Made by a program: the position numbers and the translations under genes. Below, piece after piece: positions 9,008-18,577 of a stretch of DNA of 23,046 nt; within the stretch, counting starts at the first letter, position 1; every line of letters begins with the position of its first letter. The notes under the pieces are model-generated. The model ran no database searches. It was not told the origin of the DNA and saw only the letters and a list, made by a program, of their open reading frames with translations. Origin of the DNA: Smittium culicis (taxonomy: Eukaryota; Kickxellomycota; Harpellomycetes; Harpellales; Legeriomycetaceae); NCBI GenBank assembly GCA_001970855.1, contig LSSN01001370.1:1-23046 (forward strand), in the 5' to 3' direction.

Positions 9008-9197
9008 CCCTTTATCGGTCCAACAGTCTTTAAAAAATCGAAATTAATGATTTGTCTATGGTTTATAAGCAAATTTATTATCTGTTGTTAAAATACATAA
9101 AATCAATAATTTATAAGGCCACGGAATTAAAGAATTTTAATTAAAGTCAGTTGGCTTTATTTGGTAGATTTAACTCAATTCATCTCTAGTCAAAGGG
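9008..9197 (+). mobile_element. TTAA miniature element, copy K, upstream of the transporter
   Basis: This 190-bp copy starts CCCTTTATCGGTCCAACAG and ends TCTCTAGTCAAAGGG, followed by TTAA (9198-9201); TAAA precedes it. It ends 190 bp before the transporter start codon, so it probably lies in or next to that gene's promoter. Confidence 0.82.
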
Positions 9198-9386
9198 TTA
9201 AAAAGAGCTAAACAGAAATAAGTTTAATAAAATACAAATGCAAAAAAAAAATTCAAAAAAAGTATATAACACGTAAAAAATTCGATAATTCGAAATAGTC
9301 TTAGTTTTAAACTTGTAATTATAAAATATTTTCTATTATAATTTTTAATTGTGTATTAAATAGCATTTATAAAACTAATACAAAAA

Positions 9387-11564
9387 ATGATGACACCAAG
9401 CCTTTCAAGTGAAGATGATATTGAAACTCAAAGCAGCTTAATCAATAAAAGATTGGCGTATAGAAGTGAAATCGATCATTTTTTATCTGAAGGAGAAAAA
9501 AAATCAACTCCTTGGGGTCAATTAGTCGCTCTGGCAACCATAAAATTTGCGGATTCAATTAATAACACAATGCTATTCACGTTTATTTATAGAGTAATTT
9601 CAACCTCTTAATATATATTGAATATATAATAACAATTACTTTATATTTAACAGTATATAGATGAGACGGGAATAGCCAAAAATGTCGGTGAGAAAGGTCA
9701 GTATTCTGGATACTTGGAATCTGTATTCCCTCTTTCCAAGACAATATCAGGTACACCTCGATAAATAAATACAAAATATATACATATATTTAATTATAGA
9801 AAATATTTAGTACGAATAATTTAATTTAGTATAATAAAAATTTTTTTTTTGAATTTTATATTTAAAATAGCTGTTTTCTGGGGAGTTATGTCTGATAAAA
9901 TAGGGAGAAAGTATGTCCTAAGTTTAGGGCTGATAAACTGTATCATTTCATCGATTCTATTTGGAATCACGAATAATTATGGATATGCTGTATTAATCAG
10001 AATATATTCCGGTTTGTTAAGTGGATGCTTTTCTACATTAAAGTGCTCTGTTTCTGATATCAGCAATACTCAAAATAAGGGCGAAAACTTTTCTATATTC
10101 AATCTAGGAAACCATGCAGGAACCATAGTTGGGCCAATAATTGGTGGATATTTCTATGATCCTGTAAAAAATTTCCCAAAGTACTTTAAAGGAATCGCGC
10201 CATTTGAAAAATACCTACATTTACTACCGTGCATGATATCATCTTTTTTTTATTTACTTGGTTTTTTCTTCATGCACACATATTTCGAAAAAAAAAATTC
10301 ATCTGATAAAAAACCGATTAATTCTGATGCCAGAAATGAAAGCGAAATTTTCCAATACAGCAATTCAATTGAACAGAATGGAAATAAAGCTTGCAAAAAT
10401 TTCAAATTAAAATCACACTTAGCATATGAAATAAACACAGAAAGTCTTGATGAGATTAATACTCACTGCCATAAAATTCAAGTCAGACCCAATGATTCCA
10501 CAAATATAAAAATTAAATATAGCAATCAACTAGGTAATTAACTTTTATATAATTATATATCACTCGTTTTTTTAATTAATTTACGAATTTAGCTATAATA
10601 TCGTTTTTTTTTTTGCTACCACCTACAGTACTATCACCAAAAGATATTTCAATCCCATTGAATGAAAATGGAGTAAAATATAATACCAAGTCTTCTACAA
10701 AATTCTGTAATTCTATTAGCTATGAGAATACATGCTTAATATATCGTGTAAGAAGTGATAATTCTCAAAAAATAAAAAAAGAAAATTTTTTAACTTCAAA
10801 ATTATTGCTATGCTTGATATCGAGCGCGATGTTGAATATAGCAAATTCAATGTTCGCCTGCTTCTTTAGCTTCTGGTCCGCGGCAGATTTGAACCATGGA
10901 GGCCTCAATTATCAACCAAGAGATATCAGCTTTACTTTTATGATATCTGGTTTTGCTTTGGTGATATTTCAGATATTTATATTTCCACCAACTGAATTAA
11001 AGTATGGGTTAAAATCAAGTTATTTGATGGGTATATTTTCAAGCATACCTATTCCTTTTCTTTTTCCTATTGTATCGAGCATAATTAAATCTATCAATGT
11101 AAAATACTCCAGCTCAAATTATGGCGCTTTTGAGACAAGTATCATAAACCCTTTTGTATTGGTCCTTTTCTTTTTCATCATACGTACATTTGGATCTGTA
11201 TTTTTCATAACAAGCTCTAACATTATGGTAAATTTTCTATTTTATCATTTAAACTGGACTTATATTAATTTTTAAAGTATCGAGGTTTAATTTAAGAATG
11301 TCTTTGTTTTAGATTTTTAACGCGGTTCAAGTTAAATCAAAAATAGGGTTAGTAAATGGAATATTTCAAACTCTCAATAACTTTGCAAAGTTTTTAGGTC
11401 CTTTTATCACAGGAATTATTTGGAATTTAAGCCTTTCAAATAATTGGTGTTATCCATTTAATTATCACTTAACCTGGAACGTGATAGGAATCTTATTCTT
11501 AATTTCATACTCAATAGCAACAAAAATCCCACGCTCAATAGATACCCCGATAGAAGAGACGTAA
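9387..11564 (+). CDS. MFS transporter, ZIF1/YCR023C-like, five exons
   Basis: Exons are 9387-9593, 9654-9750, 9871-10533, 10629-11227 and 11313-11564, giving 605 residues. Frames close exactly at every junction. The start is the first of two adjacent ATGs after an A-rich leader (CAAAAAATGATG). A hydrophilic N-terminus (1-44) leads into TM1 (45-68). MFS motif A, GVMSDKIGRK, is at 106-115 between TM2 and TM3. Motif C, GTIVGPIIGG, is at 185-194 in TM5, and TM6 is at about 217-237. A long Asn/Lys/Ser-rich cytosolic loop (241-378, about 138 residues) precedes TM7-TM12 (about 380-592). A short soluble tail ends EET. The family moves small solutes by proton exchange. The tract GGYFYDPVKNFPKYF, followed by a Leu-Leu-Pro in TM6, resembles the ZIF1/YCR023C branch of DHA1 transporters. 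The substrate cannot be read from the sequence. No frameshift or lost motif is visible, so the gene looks functional. Confidence 0.85.
9594..9653 (+). other. Intron 1 of the transporter
   Basis: 60 nt, phase 0, GTAATT...TTTAACAG. A TAATAAC branch-like motif lies upstream of the acceptor. Splicing joins FTFIYR to YIDETG, matching the MFS layout after TM1. Confidence 0.8.
9751..9870 (+). other. Intron 2 of the transporter
   Basis: 120 nt, phase 1, GTACAC...AAAATAG, with a T-run shortly before the acceptor. Splicing makes KTISAVFWGVMSD, restoring motif A in frame. An earlier TATAG acceptor at about 9799 would leave intron-like A+T-rich sequence in the exon. Confidence 0.78.
10534..10628 (+). 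other. Intron 3 of the transporter (acceptor ambiguous)
   Basis: 95 nt, phase 1, GTAATT...CCACCTACAG, with a strong T-tract before the acceptor. An upstream acceptor at 10591-10592 (AATTTAG) is also in frame and would add 12 mostly hydrophobic residues to the cytosolic loop. The downstream site is preferred because it leaves the T-tract in the intron. Confidence 0.65.
11228..11312 (+). other. Intron 4 of the transporter
   Basis: 85 nt, phase 0, GTAAAT...TTTGTTTTAG. Splicing joins SSNIM to IFNAVQVKSK and leads into the conserved GLVNGIFQTLNNFAKFLGP stretch before and within TM11. Confidence 0.8.
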
Positions 11565-11723
11565 CTAAATTGTATAATATTCACCAAGTATTAAATTCAT
11601 AGGTTATAGAATTATAACTTTTTCAACTTTTTCTATTAAAAAAATATATCTCCAATATAAATATTTTGACTTCAATATAAAATTTTATACTATCATACAA
11701 AAAAATTATTTTACTTTTATACA
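11565..11723. other. 3' flank of the transporter
   Basis: This is A+T-rich sequence between the stop codon and the degenerate element. Several A-rich hexamers occur, but no single polyadenylation signal stands out. Confidence 0.4.
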
Positions 11724-11900
11724 GGTGGTAGAAAATTTATGAACTATGAATTATAGCCAGCTGTGTTCAATTAAAATAAATTAATTCAGACGCATTAAGA
11801 ATCATTGGTATATTTCAAAATAGCAGCAAATAATAATCTTGATTATAAACCACATAAGAATCAAAAAATTAATTGTTTATAATATTTTTAAACGGAGAAG
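11724..11900 (-). mobile_element. TTAA miniature element, copy downstream of the transporter (degenerate)
   Basis: This reversed copy lacks clear terminal repeats but keeps the internal order: GTGGTAGA at the left, TTATAGCCA, TCATTGGTATATTTCAAAAT, AGCAGCAAATAATAATC and ACATAAGAATCAA. It begins 160 bp after the stop codon, so it may lie in the 3' untranslated region. Confidence 0.65.
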
Positions 11901-13543
11901 AATCAATTAGTATATAAATAAATATTAGCTTGTGATTTTTTTTCATAAAAAAAACTAATAAAAGTATACAATTATAATTTAATCTATTAATAAAGTAAAT
12001 TTTTTATACAATACCAAAGTTAACATAGCATATGATTACTAGAATAAATAATTTATATAAACACTGAATTGATTTTTATATTTAATTTATCACTTCAAAT
12101 TTAGTCTTAAGTTCCATAGCTAACAATAATAATGGTGCTTTATCTCAGCTGATCCTTGAAGGGTCTAACAATAATATAAATCCTACGATAAATAATCTAA
12201 CATTTTAAGATTGAAAACATTTTTTTTTGTGCAAAAAAAAAAAGATGAGCTAAATAAGATTTTATGTTTAATTTTTTTGAATTTTTTGAATAGTCACACA
12301 AAATCCATGTCCTAAACATATTGTAATTATATCAACAACAATTAGTTTAATTTTTATCAGGGTCGACACTATTAATATTGGTGCCATTTAAATTATTTTT
12401 TTGTTAACGTTATGAACTTGTATATAATTTATTTAAAAAAAAATTAAAAATGCAATTTTGACAACGTTTATCCATTAATACAATACATAATTACAATATT
12501 CATTTAAATTTAATGAATATCTACGAGGTAATAAATTTCTTCGCTACAATTACCGTTTTAATTTGACCAATATAAAATTAATTTACTAATAATTCAAATT
12601 ATAATTTGAGTTATTGTAAATATTATCGAAAGCAAGAATTTAATTATAAACTTTAGATATTATTAAATTTAAATTTTTTAAAACAGCTATCACAGATGTG
12701 CTAATATTGTTAAATTTCGCAAAAAACATAAGATTTTTAATCTATATAAAATTAATTTTTTAATTTAAATGGGCTATATTTATTGAAGTATATAGCGAAA
12801 AGAAAAAACATTTCTATTGACTAAAAAAATTCACAATTAATGTTGTTCATCCAATTTGCGTGATTTTCTACATTTGATAAGTTTATTATTAGGTTTACCC
12901 ATTTAATTATATTTTAACTTTCAAATAATTATGAAATAATCTAATTATTTTTTTAAAATAAATTTAAATTAAAATTGATAATCAATTCATAGATTTTAAA
13001 TTAAACCTTGAGTTAAAATTTCGGCTGAAAAACGGCACTTGTCCTTATTTATTTTATTTAAATAATACAATAACCACTCGTGTAAATTATTCTAAGATTT
13101 TATTAGTACTTTTGTAGTTTTTTTCTATTTAATAGTATTTTGAGGTTAAAAGCAGATTAATAAAGAGCGTTTTAAAAATTTTACAAGAGAGTACAGAAAA
13201 ATATAGTCGTTTTATCAGCTATTACTGTGCACTAAATATCTTCAGAATCTATAGATTATCATTTGGTTCAAATATCTTGCGAGGAATCGCATTTTTCCTT
13301 TTGCAAAAAGTCGGTAGTATTTTTCGGAGGCCATATTACAACCTTTTGAATAATAATTTACCATAAAATTTTTTTTGATAGTGCTGTTTTGGTCCTAGCT
13401 CACGTAACGTTTTATGGTACTAATTTATACATACTTTCAAACTAAATGAATGCCCTTTCCATAAGTTGAAAAAAATTTAGACTAATTCGATAACTATTCT
13501 ATCGGATATTTTACTGTTCAATATCATTTTAATCTTGCATTAA
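11901..13543. other. Gene-free A+T-rich stretch
   Basis: There is no coding frame. It holds a T9/A11 foldback with a GTGC loop at 12220-12243 and a short direct repeat CTAACAATAAT at about 12120 and 12166. Nothing else is supported. Confidence 0.55.
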
Positions 13544-14609
13544 CCCTTTCTGGGGCCAAATTTTCTCTAAAATAGAGCTTTAAAATTCTTTCGTTATTTC
13601 ATATATTAACTAATAGGTAAATATTATAAAAAATGCGCATTTCTATTTATAGCAAATAGCTTTTAGAGTCAAATATCAAATTTGACCAATAGTTATAAAT
13701 CTTTAAATCCAGTATAATATGTTTCATCAGAAGCTTGACCATGCTTTAACTAGGCATAGAAACTATTAATCATAAAAAAAAATCAGTAAAATAATTATAA
13801 AAAACATACAATTTCACGAAAAAAAAAATCTTATTCCCCCTCTCCACTTGCCTAATCAAACTCCATACAGTTAAAAGAGCTTTATTGAAAGTTTTTTGCA
13901 TACTTATCCATACGTTTTAGATATGCTACACACTATTTTAGACATTCATGTATATGAATAAAAGGATTGTGTGTTTTGTAGCATCTTAAGTAAAAGAAAA
14001 AAAAAATAAATTGATAACTATATCTCTCCAGAATTGGCTAAAATATTAACTTAATCAAATAAATTGCTAAATATAAATTGTTGAAGCTTTGGTCTACACC
14101 AAGGATTTAAATTTATTGTTGAACTTCTATTAGCAAGACTAATAGATTTATCACTTAAATATTCAATTATGTATATACGTATTATCAGAACATAAACCAC
14201 CTATATCTTATTCCAAATCATTAAAATTCTAAAAAAAAATACGCGTGTTGAAATATGAAAACGGTTTTATACACTTTTGAAAATTAAATTTACATATAAT
14301 TAAATCGATTTTATAACTATAAAGCTAAAAACGAATAATATATACGAAAATAATATAACTAAAATTTGATATTTAAATAGATGAAGGGAATTAAATAAAA
14401 AGACTAATACCCAAAAAAAATTAATGAAAAAAATTTTTTTTTGAGCTAACACTAGTATTGAGTATTATTTAAGTTTATATTAAAATTTATATATAAAGAT
14501 ATGTAACATTTTACTCATGAAATTAATTATTTTAATAAGCATTCACCTGATTTATTGAAAAGGTTATTAAATAAAGTTAAATTATATTCATAATAAACTT
14601 TAGCAGTAG

Positions 14610-14783
14610 GTGAATTTAATTCGAAAAGATATTTTAATAGAAAAAGATTCTGAACCTTCAATGAATCTCACAATTATAGCCAAAATAAATAGTCTCAATA
14701 TTGGTTAAATAGTTGTTTTCGAAAAGCACCAACCTGGTGTTAAAGCAAAAAAAGCTGCTGCTCCATTAAAAATATCAGATTAA
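14610..14783 (+). pseudogene. Possible coding relic or terminal exon
   Basis: One frame runs 57 codons to TAA at 14781 with a single internal TAA (about 14706). It reads VNLIRKDILIEKDSEPS, then LTIIAKINSLNIG, stop, then IVVFEKHQPGVKAKKAAAP. The final part is lysine/alanine-rich and unusually G+C-rich for the region. An acceptor-like CAGTAG immediately precedes the frame, so it may be a last exon. No matching upstream exon was found and I do not recognise the family. Confidence 0.3.
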
Positions 14784-14999
14784 AAATAGTGAAATAAAAT
14801 ATTTAGTATAAATTCTAAGAGTATACTATAATTAATACATTGGTTGGCTCAAAAAGTGCCAAATTGAATCATTATTTAAATTAATTTAGCCAAATATATA
14901 TTTTATTTTATCATGTTACTCAAATTACCATCTACAAGGTAATTTTTTTAAATTATATTTATTTTTTTTGATTCATTTTTTTATTAGGTTTGTCGATCC

Positions 15000-15340
15000 T
15001 AAGGCGAAACGCAGGCCACTCTAGCTTCGTAGGACTAGAGGGTAGATTCTTGTGGGATCCCAATAATTCTATTCTCAGACTTAACCGCCATTGATCATAC
15101 CAAAATATCGACTGATATACGAATCACTGGGGCAGATTCAAACATTATACCAAGGTTCTTGGGTTTTTCGGAAACTCTTGACATGCCCCCATAACTTTGC
15201 AGTATATGTTGGCATGGCTAGATGCTAAAACTTAGCTACCGTTTGTAAAATATCTATGTCGTCTGCACCCATCTGCGTAGTCCGAGGATGTCCGCCGGGG
15301 TTGTCATCCAAAAGGTAGAAACCCTTTTGATTTTTTATAG
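15000..15340. pseudogene. G+C-richer island, decayed coding sequence of unknown family
   Basis: Base composition jumps abruptly here relative to both flanks. On + one frame begins GLSILRRNAGHSSFVGLEG and continues for over 110 codons with five stops. On - a frame begins KGFYLLDDNPGGHPRTTQMG and runs about 32 codons before its first stop, then continues with few stops for 60 more. I cannot decide the strand. A 6-bp stem CTCTAG/CTAGAG with a 10-nt loop lies at about 15020-15041. It may be a fragment of a transposon protein or a transferred gene. Confidence 0.4.
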
Positions 15341-15837
15341 TATTCTTCTAATTTATAAAATTTTAATAAATAAAGATCATTCTTTTTATATATAGCTAAT
15401 TTTAGCTTTTTTTTATATAGGGATACTTAAATTTAACACAAATAAGTATTAAAATATATCATATTTTCTTTAAAGATTTTACAGCTATTTATATTTTGAA
15501 AATCAAATAATTTTTATTTATTCTAGCGTTAAATTTTGCTTAATGATTTGATTTTTATAGCCTCATCATTTTTACCCAGGAAAATTTCTGGTCATTATTT
15601 TTTTCCTTTGCTGTAATTAGCTTGATGAGATATTGAAATTATTCAATAACTTGAAAAAATTCTTTATATTTTTTTTATTGAATTTTTGTTGACTACTTCA
15701 ATAACTATTGATTCACTTATAAAATTTTTGAATAAAAAGTATTAAGATAATAATGTTTCTAAATTAATTATAAAAAAAAAATTCCGTATGCTTTTTTAGA
15801 ACTGCTTCGCGTTATTGAAAAATCTTAAAAAGGAAAA
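15341..15837. other. Gene-free A+T-rich stretch
   Basis: T-rich sequence without a coding frame. It ends at the element terminus near 15841-15862. Confidence 0.5.
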
Positions 15838-16135
15838 AAATGACCTACCGCCACTGAATGGGTTAAGCCTAGTTATTTTGTAATAACTATGATTTACTGT
15901 AAATATGTCCAGTAACCTATGGTAACTAAATGTATTTTGAAATGACTTGTTTTATCTCAAATTAAACAATATATTTCGAAATAAAAATTTCACTTCCATA
16001 TTTTCGAAAATAAAAATGCTTAATTCACTCGAACGCTTTCAAAAAGAAAATTGATTACATATTAAAGAAGATTAAGCTCATTATATATAAAAATTTCACC
16101 TCTACAATATACATGCATTTCCATTTCCCTCTTAA

Positions 16136-16322
16136 TAGTCATATCCCGTTCAAAATGCTAAAAAAAAACGGGCTTTATGATTATTTTATGATAAAATATT
16201 ACATGTACTATTTGCTATAATTATACACTATGAATATTTTAGAATGAGCCAAAAATCTAATAATTTACTAATAAAAAGTATTGGTTATATTGACTAAAAA
16301 CTTATTACCTCTGTGGAAAGAG
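16136..16322 (+). mobile_element. TTAA miniature element, copy M (degenerate)
   Basis: TTAA (16132-16135) precedes it. ATCCCGTTCAAAATGCT matches the 5' end, GGGCTTTATGATTATTTTAT the internal motif, and GACTAAAAACTTATTACC with GTGGAAAGAG the 3' end. Confidence 0.6.
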
Positions 16323-16553
16323 CTGTTCATAATTAAAATTTTATAATACTTTTAGATACGTGTGATTATATGTTAGTACTTTAGTAGAAATCAGAATTTT
16401 CAAAGCCTTTATTATGATTTTTCTCGATATTAATTTCATCTAATGATATTTGGTTGATGACTTTCATGATTAAGAATATTTTGAATGTTAATTAGCTGAT
16501 AAATGTTTAAAAGTTAAATATGTTTATACCTATTTTTTTAATTTCTAATATAG

Positions 16554-16741
16554 CCCTCTATCATTAAGCGCTCTTTAAAAAAATGAATCTAGTGATTCTC
16601 AGCAATTTAAACTTAGATTATTTATTTGATGCTACTCTAAAGCAAGCTAATGATTACTAGATTTTTGGAATTATATTATTTTTATTGAATCAAGTTGATT
16701 TAGTTTTGTGAAACAAAATAAGTTTATCGCCCGCGAAAGGG
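16554..16741 (+). mobile_element. TTAA miniature element, copy N
   Basis: This 188-bp copy starts CCCTCTATCATTAAGCGCTC and ends TTATCGCCCGCGAAAGGG. The flanks no longer show TTAA. The interior is moderately diverged but colinear with the family. Confidence 0.75.
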
Positions 16742-17330
16742 ATACAAGGCCAATAAGTGTTGAAAAACGCATATTATTAAGAAATAACTAAGTAATTTAA
16801 TAATAGACCCCTTAATTCGAAATAAAGTAGTTATTTAGCTCTTTGATTTCAATTAAGAAATTAGTATTGAACTAAGAAAAAACTCGTCCATATAGAAATG
16901 CACAACATATTTCCAAATTTCTCTGGTTAAATGTAAAAATAATAGATATTTCCGAAATATGTAATTTATTATATAATACACAATTTGAAATTTTTTATAT
17001 AGGTTATTTCGAAATAACTGAAATCTATTAGTTTTTTCATATACTTATATCTAAATAACTACCATCATTATATAATAGATCTAATATAAAAAAAATCATT
17101 TTTTAACATCGTGGCTATTTATTATTAATTGATAGGCCTGTTTCTCTGATAAGGTCAGAACTATTTATCATTAACTTTAATATTGGTTTTTTGTATAAAA
17201 AATATATAGGTTTAATAAATCTTTTTTATTTCTGAAACACTCTTGAATTTAAGGTTGAAAATCGTGTATATTTTTTAAATTCAATATTTGTTATTACTTT
17301 TCATTTCTTTTTTTTTAATTTTTATATTAT
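16742..17330. other. Gene-free A+T-rich stretch
   Basis: No coding frame, repeat copy or RNA gene was found. Confidence 0.5.
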
Positions 17331-17507
17331 TTATTTAAATAAAATCTTATTGCTTCTCCATAGAGGTTGAGTTTTTAGTAAAGTTTCTTTTTGTAAAACC
17401 GATAATCTTATCCGAAAAATTTCTAGTCTGGTATCAAGTGTAAATGCAATAGTATCAATATGTAGAGTAAATGCATTCATTGGATATTTTTTTGATACTA
17501 TCAATAA
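17331..17507 (-). pseudogene. Possible coding relic, minus strand, 58 open codons
   Basis: On the minus strand the frame is open from 17507 to a TAA at 17333-17331. It includes YPMNAFTLHIDTIAFTLD and LEIFRIRLSVLQKETLLKTQ. The composition is protein-like (leucine, threonine, arginine), but no family is recognised and there is no ATG-led gene around it. Confidence 0.2.
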
Positions 17508-18091
17508 TCAGGTTTTTATTTTAATTCTTTTCTTTTACTTATGAATTCCTCTGATTTCTGTCTTTCTCTGCTTTTAAATATATTTTATGGATTTTATACT
17601 GTAAAATGGTATTTTTACTTAATTTTCCCCTTTTAATACTAGTTTCTATAGCTATTTGTCCATTATAAGGAATCTCAAGTATCATTTGACTAATTACTCT
17701 AACTTTTAACACTAGAAAACTATTTTTTTATTATTTACTAACGATTTTTAGCCCATTTTATTGTTATAGATAGTGTCTGTTTCACTGATAGTTTTAATTC
17801 TGTATATTTTTCAATTAATAGTAGCACATTTATTATACTTTATTTTCCAGAATAATTCAAAGACGGATGCTAATTTATTAAAAAATATCTCTGACTTCTA
17901 TTGCGCAATATTTTTTTGAGTGTATAAAGTTTTCATTTTTCCATTGGTGTTTTTCAGATTATATTTAGTTGAAATATTAATTTAGATTTATATGTTTTTT
18001 GTTTTTATTTCTGAATATTCTCTTTTCCAGCATGTTTCTTTCTTTGTGGCACTGTTAGATTCGACTATTTTATTAAATGGAGATAAAATTG
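17508..18091. other. T-rich gene-free stretch
   Basis: The + strand is T-rich, as in the other minus-strand coding-like regions, but no convincing frame was found. Confidence 0.4.
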
Positions 18092-18130
18092 AAAGACTTA
18101 GAGATTCATTTTTCGAATCTCTCTGTCTTT
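18092..18130. repeat. Hairpin
   Basis: AAAGACTTAGAGATTC (18092-18107) pairs with GAATCTCTCTGTCTTT (18115-18130) at 14 of 16 positions around a 7-nt loop. No gene adjoins it, so a role is unknown. Confidence 0.6.
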
Positions 18131-18189
18131 TATACTATTAAATAAGCTAAAATGATTGAATAATTTAGATTAGCGAATTAACTGAAAAT

Positions 18190-18215
18190 TAATCTAATCT
18201 AATTTAATCTAATCT
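18190..18215. repeat. Short tandem repeat (TAATC)n
   Basis: About five units of TAATC with one TAATT variant. The reverse motif TTAGATTAG lies about 20 bp upstream. Confidence 0.7.
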
Positions 18216-18545
18216 TGACAGGCACGAATATTTATTTTTAAGACCTACTCCATATGATGGAAGCTTTAATACCGTTAACTATTAACAAATAGGAATACCT
18301 TTTCTCCTAATTGATTCATTATAATTTAATTTTGTAAGCTCCTATGATATAACTTCACTTAGTTGTATTTTTTATAATTTTTTATAGGCTTAATAGGATA
18401 TTACCCCACTTAATCTTGCCCATTGTATGATTGTATTTTCTATATTTTTATTATACGTTGTCTACTAATTCTACACAAATTAATTTTTTTGTTGGAATAT
18501 ACTATCTGATTAGATTAAGATATCTCTGAACTTATATTATCTCTC

Positions 18546-18551
<6 letters not shown>

Positions 18552-18577
<26 letters not shown>
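18552..18577. repeat. A26 homopolymer
   Basis: This is the longest homopolymer in the window: 26 consecutive A. It could be a retroelement poly(A) tail on + or a simple slippage tract. No flanking target duplication was recognised. Confidence 0.9.

Larger units (their letters stand above)
13544..15862 (+). mobile_element. Candidate long TTAA-bounded element, about 2.3 kb
   Basis: TTAA (13540-13543) is followed by CCCTTTCTGGGGCC. At the other end CGCCACTGAATGGG is followed by TTAA (15863-15866), and GACCTACCGCC before it matches the 3' end of the miniature family. The outer 14 bases of the two ends agree at 10 positions as inverted repeats. The length is typical of autonomous piggyBac-type elements. 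There is no intact ORF, but two coding-like stretches (14610-14783, 15000-15340) lie inside. The two ends could equally be unrelated solo scraps. Confidence 0.3.

Noticed and set aside
8884..9072. 62-codon minus-strand ORF
   Set aside because: It overlaps miniature element copy K and its low-complexity flank; the translation reflects the repeat, not a gene.
4733..9201. CRISPR-like array
   Set aside because: The repeated units are 190-bp elements in both orientations, with TTAA flanks and nesting, not short regularly spaced repeats.
9583..9774. 63-codon minus-strand ORF
   Set aside because: It lies antisense to exon 2 and introns of the transporter, whose reading is clearly supported.
9849..9870. 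ATG at 9849 as the transporter start
   Set aside because: The 7 codons before 9871 lie in intron 2. The exons at 9387 and 9654 supply TM1 and TM2 and splice in frame to motif A.
10250..10438. 62-codon minus-strand ORF
   Set aside because: It is an antisense shadow of transporter exon 3.
15000..15340. Premature stops explained by C-to-T (RIP-like) mutation
   Set aside because: Every stop codon is one first-position C-to-T change from CAA, CAG or CGA, so the stops alone carry no evidence for RIP.
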